This document shows, piece by piece, positions 44,798 to 53,394 of a stretch of 64,000 bases of DNA; within the stretch, counting starts at the first letter, position 1; each line of letters begins with the position of its first letter. A program made the translations under genes and the position numbers. Origin of the DNA: an uncultured bacterium (GTDB lineage: Bacteria; Actinomycetota; Coriobacteriia; Coriobacteriales; Coriobacteriaceae). Below the pieces are notes generated by a model, which was not told the origin of the DNA, did not search any database, and worked only from the letters and a program-made list of their open reading frames with translations. The DNA lies in NCBI GenBank assembly GCA_905214525.1, contig CAJMMN010000003.1, positions 62,001-126,000 of the forward strand. Direction: 5' to 3'.

Positions 44798-45877
44798 CTA
44801 TTCGTCGCCGAAGCTGATGCCCAACGCCTTGGCCTCGCGTACCAGATCGCTCTGGGGGTCGACAAACTTGAGCTTGCCGGCGACCTCCTCGAGCGGCATG
44901 TGGCACATCTTGCCGTCACGCAGGGCAATCATGTAGCCAAACTCGCCGCGTAGGCAGCCAAGCGCTGCCTCGACGCCGCACTGGGTCGCAAAGATGCGGT
45001 CCTGGGCGTCGGGCTGGCCGCCGCGCTGCGTGTGACCGGGGATGGCGACGCGGGTCTCGCGACCGGTCTTGGCCTCGATCTCCTTGGCGATGTCGTACAC
45101 GATTGACGGGCTCGTGCGCTCGGCGAGCTTCTTCTTGTACTCCTTCTTGGACAGTGCCGCGTCCTCCTTGGAGATGGCGCCCTCGGCGACGGCTACGATG
45201 GTAAAGCGGCTGCCGGTCTCCATGCGATGCTCGATGGTCTTGATGACGTTATCCATGTCGTAGGGGATCTCGGGAATCAGGATGACGTCCGCGCCGCCCG
45301 CGACGCCGGCATACAGCGGAATCCAACCGACCTTGTGGCCCATGATCTCGATGACAAACACGCGGCCGTGACTCGAGGCAGTGGTGTGGATGTCGTCGAT
45401 GCACTTGGTGGCGACGTCGATGGCGCTCGTAAAGCCAAACGTCAGCTCGGTGCCCCAGGTGTCGTTATCGATGGTCTTGGGCAGGGCGATAACGTTGAGG
45501 CCCTCTTCGCGCAGGCGGTTGGCGGTCTTGGTGGAGCCGTTACCGCCCAGCATAAACAGGCAGTCGAGCTGCAGCTTATGATAGGTGTGGACCATCGCCG
45601 GCACCTTCTCGACACCATCGGTCTCGGGGGTATCCAGACGCTTGAACGGTGTGCGACTCGTGCCCAGGATGGTGCCGCCGCGGGTGAGGATACCGCTAAA
45701 ATCGGCGGGCGTCATGACGCGGAACCTGCTGTAGATAAGGCCCTGGTAGCCGTCCTCAAAACCATAGATCTCAATAGGCTCTTCGCTATTGGTCATAAGC
45801 GTTTTGACAATGCCGCGCATGGTGGCGTTGAGCGCTTGACAGTCGCCGCCACTGGTAAGAAGACCGATCCTGAGCAT
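44798..45877 (-). CDS. pfkA: 6-phosphofructokinase
   Basis: Phosphorylates fructose 6-phosphate in glycolysis. The 359 residues show RIGLLTSGGDCQALNA at the start, the phosphoryl-donor loop LGGNGSTKTA and the active site PKTIDNDTWGTELTFGFTSA. The donor loop has Gly as in ATP-dependent enzymes, yet Lys before TIDND is typical of the PPi-dependent group and the usual GGDGS is GGNGS. The donor (ATP or PPi) therefore stays open. The ATG is at 45877 with GGAAGG before it. Confidence 0.92.
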   Translation of the reverse strand: MLRIGLLTSGGDCQALNATMRGIVKTLMTNSEEPIEIYGFEDGYQGLIYSRFRVMTPADFSGILTRGGTILGTSRTPFKRLDTPETDGVEKVPAMVHTYHKLQLDCLFMLGGNGSTKTANRLREEGLNVIALPKTIDNDTWGTELTFGFTSAIDVATKCIDDIHTTASSHGRVFVIEIMGHKVGWIPLYAGVAGGADVILIPEIPYDMDNVIKTIEHRMETGSRFTIVAVAEGAISKEDAALSKKEYKKKLAERTSPSIVYDIAKEIEAKTGRETRVAIPGHTQRGGQPDAQDRIFATQCGVEAALGCLRGEFGYMIALRDGKMCHMPLEEVAGKLKFVDPQSDLVREAKALGISFGDE

Positions 45878-45915
45878 GATGAATCCTTCCGGGCAAGTTA
45901 TAACATGCGCATAAG

Positions 45916-45948
45916 TTTACCCCCGCACACTGTTGATGCGGGGGTAAA
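45916..45948. terminator. Hairpin between pfkA and the Ntn hydrolase gene
   Basis: The perfect stem TTTACCCCCGCA/TGCGGGGGTAAA around a 9-base loop. It may end the upstream (minus-strand) hydrolase transcript or act in the pfkA leader. Confidence 0.6.
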
Positions 45949-46017
45949 ACGTGTTAGCTCAAGCGTATAGAAATGTAAGCAACGTCAGGCGAGCGTAAGG
46001 AAGACGGTGCCAGCTCC

Positions 46018-47103
46018 TTACAGCGCGAAGGCGTCGATGTCGCCCCAGTGGCGGCGCAGCGTGATGGCGGCAGCAGGCTCGGTGTTGTCAAAGACGACCG
46101 ACCACTGCGTGTTGCTGGTGATGTCTTCCGGATTGGGCTCTTGCGCTGCAGCGCGTAGGGCCTTCCAAGCGACTGCCTCGTCTTGGGCGCCGGTATGGGC
46201 GTCGAGGACATCGGCGATTGCGGCGGCGCGCTCTTTACCATGGCCTAGCTCACCGTTCTTTTGGTTAGGCAGCACTTCGTCGCCATAGCAGGCATAGAAG
46301 TTCGTAACCTGGCGCACAGGAGTCGCTTTGAAAGCGCGATCCGGATCGTGCGGATCCCACTCTACTACGCGCGCGTCACCGGCGGCGTCGTTGATAAAGA
46401 AGTGGTAGTCGCGTCCGGCCATGGCGTGCATGTCGTAGGCGAAAAGCAGGTCAACGGCTTCTTGCGTGGTGGCCGCGCGGTCGAGCACCAGGCGGATGGC
46501 GAGCGAAGTGTTGATGACGGGGCGTTGCGTGTCCTGGTCACAGGGCTTGGAATCCAGGGTGAGTACGGCAATGGACACGCCGCATTCGTTAACACCGTCG
46601 AGCTGGGCAAACGGGCCCATCAACGCCGCGGCGCGTCCGGCGACGGAGTCAAGCGGAGTGTTATCGCCCAGGTTGTTAAGGGCCGCAAAGCCGATGGAGG
46701 CATAGCCGTCGCGCGGGTGATTGCGCACCAGCAGCGCCGAGGTGTCGTCCTTAAAGTCGTAATTGCGACCGGTGCGCGCGCGGCCTTCGGCATCTACGGC
46801 GACAAAAGCGCTGCAGGCAAACTGGGGCGCCTGGACATGTGCCGGCACACCGGGCAGCACCTGCGCCACCACGGCCTCGATGTAGGCCTGGTCGTCGCGC
46901 ACGCCAGCGGCAATGATGCGATCAAGATCGTAGTCGTAGGCAATGTCGATTGCGTACAGGTCATAGCCATCCGTGTAGCCGGTCAAGCGTTTGAGTGACG
47001 CGGCGGACTTGATTTGTTTGTGATAAACGATGCCGGTGGCAGCGGCAAGGCCGACGGCGGTTCCTGCAACACCGCAGGTGATGGCAATGTTACGTGGCTT
47101 CAT
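46018..47103 (-). CDS. Choloylglycine-hydrolase-type (Ntn) linear amide hydrolase
   Basis: A 361-residue protein. An N-terminal hydrophobic segment (residues 8-28) anchors or exports it. At about residue 97 the stretch ACSAFVAVDAEGRARTGRNY starts the Ntn hydrolase fold; the Cys would become the N-terminal nucleophile after cleavage, and GRNYDF matches the choloylglycine hydrolase signature. LDGVNECGVSIAVLTLD follows. The family includes bile salt hydrolases, penicillin acylases and N-acyl-amide hydrolases. Substrate not determinable. The ATG at 47103 follows GAGGAGCC. It is divergent from apeB. Confidence 0.82.
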   Translation of the reverse strand: MKPRNIAITCGVAGTAVGLAAATGIVYHKQIKSAASLKRLTGYTDGYDLYAIDIAYDYDLDRIIAAGVRDDQAYIEAVVAQVLPGVPAHVQAPQFACSAFVAVDAEGRARTGRNYDFKDDTSALLVRNHPRDGYASIGFAALNNLGDNTPLDSVAGRAAALMGPFAQLDGVNECGVSIAVLTLDSKPCDQDTQRPVINTSLAIRLVLDRAATTQEAVDLLFAYDMHAMAGRDYHFFINDAAGDARVVEWDPHDPDRAFKATPVRQVTNFYACYGDEVLPNQKNGELGHGKERAAAIADVLDAHTGAQDEAVAWKALRAAAQEPNPEDITSNTQWSVVFDNTEPAAAITLRRHWGDIDAFAL

Positions 47104-47264
47104 GACGGCTCCTCTCGTCCTGTTAGCGCAATTGTCGCAAAAGGAGCGCGGGCATGATGGCTCAACTTGGTGAGCGGCGCGGAATTAAGCACGGAATGAA
47201 GAGTGCGGCGCTGGCGTGGCGGGGTATGCTGGAGGGGACCATCAACCCAGCGAAAGGGGAGAGC

Positions 47265-48650
47265 ATGACGGATCAGGAAGCGCCCGAGCGCGCGCATGTG
47301 ACGGCCGACGATATCGAGGCCGCCAACGACCTCATCGACTTTATCGAGGCATGCCCCAGCATGTTTCATACGGCGGCGACCATTATGGCCGAGCTCGACG
47401 AGGCGGGCTTTATCTACCTGCCCGAGAACGCGGCGTGGGATATCGAGCCGGGCGGTCGCTATTACACGCAGCGCAACACCTCGAGCGTTATCGCCTTTAA
47501 GGTGGGCGAGGACCTGGCCGCAACCTGGGGCGAGGACGGCGTCGCCGGCGACTATCATTTTCAGCTTACGGCGTCGCACGGCGATTCGCCGACGTTTAAG
47601 GTCAAAGCCGTGCCCGAGCTCGACGGTGCAGGTGAGACGCTGCGCCTGAACACCGAGGCCTACGGCGGCATGATCGACTATACCTGGTTTGACCGTCCAC
47701 TGGCGCTGGCCGGGCGCGTGCTGGTGCGCGAGGGAGATCGTATCGAGAGCCGCCTGCTTGCCACCGAGCGCGAGGTCGCTATTATTCCGAGCCTCGCCAT
47801 TCACATGAACTGCGGTGTCAACGAGGGCTTTGCACCCAATCGCGCCGTCGATTTGTGCCCGCTTATCAGCGCTGGCGAGCTTAAGCAGGGGGATTTTGAT
47901 GCCCTGATCGCCGACGAGTTGGACGTTGAGCCCGAGCAGATCCTGGGCCGCGATCTGTTCCTGGTCAATCGTCAGGATGCACGCATTTGGGGCTGGGCCG
48001 ACGAGTTTATCTCGACGCCCAAGCTCGACGACCTGGCCTGCGCCTACACCTCGCTGCAGGCATTTTTGGGTGCCGAGAATGCGCACGACGTTTCGGTCTT
48101 TTGCTGCTTTGATAACGAGGAGGTTGGCTCCGAGACCAAGCAGGGCGCCATGTCGACGTTCTTGGCCGACGCGCTGCGCCGCATCAACGGGTCGCTGGGC
48201 TTCGATGACGAGTCGTACCACCGCGCACTTGCCGCTTCGATGCTCGTGAGCTGCGACAACGCGCATGCCGTGCACCCCAACCACGCCGAGAAGTGCGACG
48301 CCCGCAACCAGGTTGTGCTTAACGGCGGCATCGTCATCAAGGAGGCCGCCAACCAGCACTACTGCACCGATGCCTTTAGCCGCGCGGTGTTCCAGGCTAT
48401 TTGCGACGACGCCGACGTGCCCACGCAGGCCTTCGCCAACAAGAGCGATATGGCGGGCGGCTCCACGCTCGGCAATCTGTCCAATATGCAGGCGAGCATG
48501 CATGCCGTGGACGTGGGCCTGCCGCAGCTTGCCATGCACTCGAGCTACGAGACCGGCGGCGTGCGCGACGTGATGTACGCCATCCGCGCCCTCACCGCCT
48601 TCTACGAGCGCGACCTAACCATCAACGGAGCCGAAAGCGTGGAGCTCTAA
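47265..48650 (+). CDS. apeB: M18 family aspartyl aminopeptidase
   Basis: Removes N-terminal Asp/Glu residues from peptides in the cytoplasm. The 461 residues contain the zinc and catalytic motifs of M18: SLAIHMN, CCFDNEEVGSETKQGAMST, SCDNAHAVHPNHAEKCD, and near the end MAGGSTLGNLSN with ASMHAVDVGLPQLAMHSSYE. The ATG at 47265 follows AAAGGGGAG; the open frame extends upstream without such a site. Its stop touches the ATG of the small gene that follows (TAAATG). Confidence 0.95.
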   Translation: MTDQEAPERAHVTADDIEAANDLIDFIEACPSMFHTAATIMAELDEAGFIYLPENAAWDIEPGGRYYTQRNTSSVIAFKVGEDLAATWGEDGVAGDYHFQLTASHGDSPTFKVKAVPELDGAGETLRLNTEAYGGMIDYTWFDRPLALAGRVLVREGDRIESRLLATEREVAIIPSLAIHMNCGVNEGFAPNRAVDLCPLISAGELKQGDFDALIADELDVEPEQILGRDLFLVNRQDARIWGWADEFISTPKLDDLACAYTSLQAFLGAENAHDVSVFCCFDNEEVGSETKQGAMSTFLADALRRINGSLGFDDESYHRALAASMLVSCDNAHAVHPNHAEKCDARNQVVLNGGIVIKEAANQHYCTDAFSRAVFQAICDDADVPTQAFANKSDMAGGSTLGNLSNMQASMHAVDVGLPQLAMHSSYETGGVRDVMYAIRALTAFYERDLTINGAESVEL

Positions 48651-48833
48651 ATGCGAGCCGAAGAAATGAAGGCCGAGCGTGGGGCTCAGCTTATTGATCG
48701 GGGTTTACAGCTGTTCGTCGCCGCTTGCCATGAGTCAGGGGTCGACGTGTCCAAGGCGCGACCAACGAGTGCTGAAGAACTCAAGCGTAACGCCTATTCG
48801 GACCGCTATGACGAGGAGACGGACTGGCTCTAA
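48651..48833 (+). CDS. Small hypothetical protein downstream of apeB
   Basis: A 60-residue ORF whose ATG directly follows the apeB stop, so it could be translated by coupling. The composition is charged and helical (AEEMKAERGAQLIDRGLQLF), and it ends DRYDEETDWL. No family was recognised and there is no own ribosome binding site. It may be a real small protein or a chance ORF. Confidence 0.5.
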   Translation: MRAEEMKAERGAQLIDRGLQLFVAACHESGVDVSKARPTSAEELKRNAYSDRYDEETDWL

Positions 48834-48940
48834 TAAGCGAAGTGTCGAAAACGCTAGATGTATGTTTGATATCACTTTGGCGAGAGTGTCGCAGACAGAA
48901 CTACCGGTATGGCGCAAGCCAACCTGACCCCATTGCACCA

Positions 48941-48992
48941 AACCTACCAAAAAGGGACAGGTTTATTTTGGCAGGTTTTATCTGGGCAAATG
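48941..48992 (+). repeat. Repeat family E, copy 5
   Basis: ACCTACCAAAAAGGGACAGG, TTTATTTTGGCAGG, TTTTATCTGGGCAAA. One arm base differs (CCTACC for CCTGCC), leaving a G-T pair if transcribed as RNA. Confidence 0.9.
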
Positions 48993-49082
48993 CCACAACG
49001 CCAACGGCAAGACGGAACTGCTAAGGCTTGCAGATGAAGCCGGCGCCAGCGAAACGCCGCAGGTAGAGCGCACGCCAGCGAG

Positions 49083-49221
49083 AGCCCGCCGTTTGAGCCA
49101 AGGTGCCGTGAAATGAAAAGGCGCTGACCTTCTGGTCGCGCCTTTGAAATTGAGCGGCAGATTGGCCAAACGGCGGGCTCGCAGCGTCGACCGGTCCGCC
49201 GTTCGGTAGAACGGCGGAACC
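49083..49221 (-). repeat. Structured repeat family B, copy 2
   Basis: Same layout as 11919-12057. The outer stem pairs AGCCCGCCGTTTG with CAAACGGCGGGCT, the middle stem TGCCG with CGGCA, the inner stem AAAGGCGC with GCGCCTTT around ACCAGAAGGT, plus the separate hairpin GGTTCCGCCGTTC at 49193-49221. All three nested stems differ from copy 1 by compensated base pairs. It lies downstream of the dehydrogenase gene on the minus strand. Homology to copy 1 extends at the 49083 end to about 49056. Confidence 0.78.
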
Positions 49222-49241
49222 TAAGGGCGCAGCGTCGAGGG

Positions 49242-49269
49242 GTTCCGGCGTTTGGTAAAACGCCGGAAC
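49242..49269 (-). terminator. Extra hairpin after the dehydrogenase gene
   Basis: GTTCCGGCGTTTT pairs with AAACGCCGGAAC. It resembles the 49193-49221 hairpin and each is adjacent to GCAGCGTCGA, so the module seems duplicated in tandem. Confidence 0.65.
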
Positions 49270-49271
49270 AA

Positions 49272-50207
49272 TCAGTGTTCGATCCAGCAGCGCAAGGTCT
49301 CGCCGGCCTGCAGGTGACGCAGATTCTCCGCGGCGATGTCGACCACATTGTTGAGCGTGGCGGCTAGGTGGAACCAGCCGGAGACGTGCGGCGTGATGAA
49401 CATGTTGGGCGCATCCCACAGGGGGCTTGTCGCAGGCAGCGGCTCGGGATCGGTGACGTCGACCGCGGCGCCGGCGAGCTGCCCCGACTCCAGAGCGGCA
49501 ACCAAGTCGTCGGCAACCACAAGATCGCCGCGGCCGCCGTTGGCAAAGAAGGCGCCCGGCTTCATCGCGGCGAAGAACTCGGCGTTCGCCAGACCGCGGG
49601 TCTCGGGTGTGCTCGGCATAAAGGATGCGACGACGTCTGCCTCGACCAGGCGCTCAGACAGGGCATCCATGCCGTCCATGTCCTCAAACACAATGGGGTA
49701 GACGAGCGGATGACGCTTGATGCCGCGGACGTGCGCGCCCATGCTGCGGCAGAGCGTGGCAAAATGGCCGCCGATATCGCCCGCGCCCAGCACCAGCACG
49801 TTGGCGTTTTTGAGCGAGGTAACCGGGCCCAAATCCTCCCAGCGATGCTCGCGCTGCAAGTCGTGATAGCCGGGCAGGCGCTTCATCATGGAAAGGACCA
49901 TGGCAAACATGTGCTCGCTCACGGCTTGACCGTAGGCGCCGATCGAGCAAGACAGCTTGGCTTCAGCCGGCACGGTGCCGGCGGCCGAGTAATCGTCATA
50001 GCCGGCGGTCTGCAATTGCAACAGCTGGAGATGCTCGCATGCGGTAAGCAAGGCAGGGTCTATGTTGCCCAAGATCACGTCGGCGTTGGCGACCTGCTCA
50101 CGCGTGATGGCGTCGGAGCTCGTGTAGATAAAGTCCTCTCCCGGAGCGCTCGACTCGAGGATCGCGCGGTGACGATCGTTGACGGGCAACAAAACCAGGA
50201 TGTTCAC
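49272..50207 (-). CDS. D-isomer-specific 2-hydroxyacid dehydrogenase
   Basis: NAD-dependent enzyme of 311 residues that interconverts 2-hydroxy and 2-keto acids. The cofactor fold is NVLVLGAGDIGGHFATLCRS, the catalytic Arg lies in FFANGGRGDLVVADDLV, Glu in DVTDPEPLPATSPLWD and His in MFITPHVSGW. It starts with GTG at 50207 after GAGAGGA. The open frame further upstream runs through a family E repeat and is not coding. No operon partner is evident. Confidence 0.9.
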   Translation of the reverse strand: MNILVLLPVNDRHRAILESSAPGEDFIYTSSDAITREQVANADVILGNIDPALLTACEHLQLLQLQTAGYDDYSAAGTVPAEAKLSCSIGAYGQAVSEHMFAMVLSMMKRLPGYHDLQREHRWEDLGPVTSLKNANVLVLGAGDIGGHFATLCRSMGAHVRGIKRHPLVYPIVFEDMDGMDALSERLVEADVVASFMPSTPETRGLANAEFFAAMKPGAFFANGGRGDLVVADDLVAALESGQLAGAAVDVTDPEPLPATSPLWDAPNMFITPHVSGWFHLAATLNNVVDIAAENLRHLQAGETLRCWIEH

Positions 50208-50227
50208 AAGCAGTCCTCTCCGCTCAG

Positions 50228-50276
50228 CCTGCCAAAAAGGGACAGGTTTATTTTGGCAGGCTTTATCAGGCAAAAC
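50228..50276 (+). repeat. Repeat family E, copy 6
   Basis: CCTGCCAAAAAGGGACAGG, TTTATTTTGGCAGG, CTTTATCAGGCAAAAC. It lies between the map stop and the dehydrogenase start. Confidence 0.9.
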
Positions 50277-50336
50277 ATTTAAATATAACACCGGATGCAA
50301 GACGAGCGTGCCCGTCAGCATCCGGCGCATCCACAG

Positions 50337-51224
50337 CTACCAGCTCAGCAGCTCGTAACCATCCTCGGTCACCACGAGCTGTACCTCGCACTGGGCCGAA
50401 TCACTGCCGTCCTTGGTGCGCACGCACCAACCGTCACCCTTGCTAATCTTGATGTCGGGCGCTCCGGCATTGACCATGGGCTCGATGGTAAAGACCATGC
50501 CCGGGGCCATGATGGTGTCAACATCGGGCGCCTCGGTGGTAAAGCCCACAAACGGGTCCTCGTGGAACTCCTTACCGATGCCGTGTCCGCCGTACTCGCG
50601 CACCACGCTAAAACCGGCGTCCTCGACCGTCTTTTGCACGGCCTCGGCCATCACGGACAGCGGCAGCCATGGTTTGACGGCAGCCAGACCCGCCTCCACG
50701 CTGGCGCGAGTGACGTCGACCAGGCGTTGGCGCTCGGCCGAGACCTCGCCGATGCAGAACATGCGGCTCGAGTCGCTAAAGTAGCCGTTCAAGATCGTAG
50801 AGCAGTCGACGTTGATGATGTCGCCCTCGTGCAGCACGTCCGTATCGCAGGGGATGCCGTGACAGACCACGTCGTTGATCGAGGTGCATACGCTCTTGGG
50901 GTAGCCCTCGTAGTTGAGGTCGGCCGGCGTGCCACCGTGCTCGACGGTGTAGTCGTAGATCATCTGGTCGATCTGGTTGGTGGTCATGCCCGCGGCGATG
51001 TGCTCGCCTACGTAGTCGAGCACGCCCACGTTGATGGCGGCCGATCGCTTGATGCCCTCGATATCGGCGGGCGTCTTGTAGAGCGTGCGAGGCAGAACCT
51101 CCCAGCCCTCTTCCCACAGGCGCTCGAGGCGCTCGTCGAAGGCGTTATGACATTTCTTATATTTTTTGCCGCTGCCGCACCAGCAAGCGTCGTTGCGGCC
51201 AGGCACGGGTCCATTGTCAAACAT
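50337..51224 (-). CDS. map: Methionine aminopeptidase with N-terminal SEC-C zinc motif
   Basis: Removes the initiator methionine from nascent proteins. The 295 residues begin with a SEC-C-type zinc ribbon (GRNDACWCGSGKKYKKCHN), followed by the type I enzyme with metal ligands in INVDCSTILNGYFSDSS, GGHGIGKEFHEDPF, VFTIEPMVN and AQCEVQLVVTEDG. The zinc extension is known in a subset of MAPs and likely binds the ribosome. The ATG at 51224 follows GAAAGGAAG. Confidence 0.95.
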   Translation of the reverse strand: MFDNGPVPGRNDACWCGSGKKYKKCHNAFDERLERLWEEGWEVLPRTLYKTPADIEGIKRSAAINVGVLDYVGEHIAAGMTTNQIDQMIYDYTVEHGGTPADLNYEGYPKSVCTSINDVVCHGIPCDTDVLHEGDIINVDCSTILNGYFSDSSRMFCIGEVSAERQRLVDVTRASVEAGLAAVKPWLPLSVMAEAVQKTVEDAGFSVVREYGGHGIGKEFHEDPFVGFTTEAPDVDTIMAPGMVFTIEPMVNAGAPDIKISKGDGWCVRTKDGSDSAQCEVQLVVTEDGYELLSW

Positions 51225-51276
51225 GGCTAACTTCCTTTCATTCGCAGCTAGTATAGCCCACGCACGCGTCCATAAA

Positions 51277-51343
51277 AGTTGCGGTGATATAGTTCCGATT
51301 TAAGCGGTTTAACAGCACAAATAGGAACTATATCACCGCAACT
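51277..51343. repeat. Palindromic repeat family C, copy 2
   Basis: The arms AGTTGCGGTGATATAGTTCC and its complement pair perfectly over 20 bases. Compared with copy 1 at 43354, the inner part of the arm has a different sequence but still pairs. Confidence 0.8.
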
Positions 51344-51384
51344 GATGGGGCGGGATGGCGGGCACTAGCTGCTGCGTGGTTTTG

Positions 51385-52161
51385 CTAGTAGCTCACCTGG
51401 CAGGGAATGCCGAGGGCGCGCACGCGTGCGGCAATCTTGTCGAGCACCTCGGGCGCCGCTTTGGCAAGGCCGGCGACCGGTGTCTCGCGCGCCACCGTGT
51501 AGATGGTTGCTTCTTGTGGGCGAATGCGCTCAAGTGCCGCGAGCCAGGGGGCAACGTACTCCTCGCCGGTGTTGTCGATGAGCTTGCCCTGATACTCGCC
51601 GGTCAAAAAGATCGTCTGGATAATAACGTGACCGTCAAAGCTTGCGAACGTCTCGATTTGGTGCTCTACATCGTAGGGGCCAACGGGCTGGTCGAGCAGC
51701 TGGATAAATGCCGGATCGACCGTATCGAGCTTGAGGATGTTGTCGTCGACCATCATGAGCGCATCGTGCACCTGGGGACGGTCGGCGCGCGTGCCGTTGG
51801 AAAGCACGGCAATCTTGGTGTTTGGGGCCAGCTGGTCGCGAAGCGCGACGGCACCAGCGATGGCCTGCGGAAACTCCGATGCGGCGGTGGGTTCGCCGTT
51901 GCCGGCAAACGTGATCACATCGGGGAGCTCGCCCTCGGCTGCCATCTCGCGCAGCTTTGCCTCGAGCGCGTCGAGTACCACGGTAGCTGTGTTGTACGGC
52001 TCGTGGCAGGGGCGCTCGGCGTTGAGGCCGTTTTCGCAATAAATGCAGTCGAACGTGCAGATTTTGCCGCTGGCCGGCATCATATTGACGCCGAGCGAGA
52101 GACCAAGGCGACGGCTGCGAACGGGCCCAAAGATGGGGCTGGCATTCAAAAACGTAGACAT
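51385..52161 (-). CDS. Radical SAM protein
   Basis: A 258-residue radical SAM enzyme with cluster motif KICTFDCIYCENG (CxxxCxxC) and the opening GPVRSRRLGLSLGVN, seen in a subgroup of small radical SAM proteins (YgiQ-unlike, MoaA-like core). ITFAGNGEPTAASEFPQ is the GGEP-equivalent. The function of this subgroup is unknown. The ATG at 52161 is 9 bases after GAGGAG; another ATG two codons upstream (52167) is only three bases away from it. Confidence 0.88.
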   Translation of the reverse strand: MSTFLNASPIFGPVRSRRLGLSLGVNMMPASGKICTFDCIYCENGLNAERPCHEPYNTATVVLDALEAKLREMAAEGELPDVITFAGNGEPTAASEFPQAIAGAVALRDQLAPNTKIAVLSNGTRADRPQVHDALMMVDDNILKLDTVDPAFIQLLDQPVGPYDVEHQIETFASFDGHVIIQTIFLTGEYQGKLIDNTGEEYVAPWLAALERIRPQEATIYTVARETPVAGLAKAAPEVLDKIAARVRALGIPCQVSY

Positions 52162-52386
52162 AGGCATATGCTCCTCAAGACAATTGTGCCTAAGCATAGC
52201 ATCGGCTCCAAAGCAAGGTGCGGGCTCTTGCTTTACAAGTTTCGTTTTTTAACGTCGCTCATTATGTCGTGCCATGAAAAGGCTCGGGTCGGGTACAGTT
52301 AATCTGTTAACAAGGCGTAAGGCAATGCGGGTCCATCCAACCGTACTGACGTGCAACTGGATGGGCATTGATGGCGGGGGCACAAC

Positions 52387-53184
52387 ATGGATTTTACGGT
52401 CGAGAATGCGGGCACCACGATTGCCTGTCGCGAATATGCCGGCCCGGATGTGTCGCCTGATACTCCTGCTGTGGTGTGCGTGCACGGCGCTTGTGTCGAC
52501 GGTGTCTTTTTTGACGGTATCGCCCGCGAGCTCGCCTGTGACTATCGCGTCATTGCCTACGACCGCCGCGGTTGCGGCGAGAGCGGCGACGCTGCAGACG
52601 GACGCTACGACCTCGCCGCCCAGGCCACCGACCTGCAGGCCGTTATCGAGCATATTGGCGCTCCGGCAAACGTGCTCGCGCACAGTGCCGGTACGTTGGT
52701 GACCCTGGAGCTCCTCCGTGCAAACCCCGCCATAATCTCGCGTGCGATTCTGCATGAACCCGCCGTGACGGATGAGGGCGCCGGCCTGGGCGCGGCCCCG
52801 GTTTTGCTCGAGATGATCGCCGCGGGAAAGGTCTCCCGGGCATTACGGGCCTTCCTGGGCGCCATCGGCGATTCGGACCCTGAGGCCCCCAAGTTAACCG
52901 AGGCGGAAGCCAAGCATGCCCTGCGCAACGGCCGCAGTTTCATGGCGAACGAATACGGGATTACTATGACCTGCGTTCCCGATTGGGATAGCGTTCGCGC
53001 GTCGAAAACGGTGGCCGCCGTGCTTTTGGGCGAGCTCTCGATTGGTACGCCCCGCGAGGCGGGAACGAGGATAGCGGCTGAGCTTTTGGACTGTCCGCTC
53101 GTAACGATTCCCGGGGCGCACAACGGCCTGCGCGATCGCCCGGCAGTGGCTGCCCAGACTGTCCGTGGCATACTGGGGCTCTAG
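52387..53184 (+). CDS. Alpha/beta hydrolase
   Basis: A 265-residue soluble hydrolase. The oxyanion region is VCVHGACVDGVFFDG, then DRRGCGESGDAADGRYD; the nucleophile Ser is in VLAHSAGTLVTLELL, and the last His in IPGAHNGLRDRP. These are the standard triad positions of esterase/lipase-type enzymes. The ATG at 52387 follows GGCGGGGGC. The substrate is unknown and no operon partner is seen. Confidence 0.9.
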   Translation: MDFTVENAGTTIACREYAGPDVSPDTPAVVCVHGACVDGVFFDGIARELACDYRVIAYDRRGCGESGDAADGRYDLAAQATDLQAVIEHIGAPANVLAHSAGTLVTLELLRANPAIISRAILHEPAVTDEGAGLGAAPVLLEMIAAGKVSRALRAFLGAIGDSDPEAPKLTEAEAKHALRNGRSFMANEYGITMTCVPDWDSVRASKTVAAVLLGELSIGTPREAGTRIAAELLDCPLVTIPGAHNGLRDRPAVAAQTVRGILGL

Positions 53185-53394
53185 CAGCCGTAAAAATCAA
53201 AACAGCCTTCACCCGCAAACGTTTCGGCCGTGTTAACAAATGTGCTCAAAACCTCACGTCTGCGGCTTTAATCGCGCCGTGTGCCAACTCATAAAAATGT
53301 AACAGCATTCACGTGCTTACCTGCATCGACAAGGTGTTACCCTTGTAACATTTGGAACCCACCGCTCCATGCGAAACTATCGAAAGGGCCCCAT

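Noticed and set aside
49083..49221. Family B as a simple Rho-independent terminator
   Set aside because: It is much longer than needed, has no T-run after the long stem, and shows conserved loops and compensated stem changes between copies.
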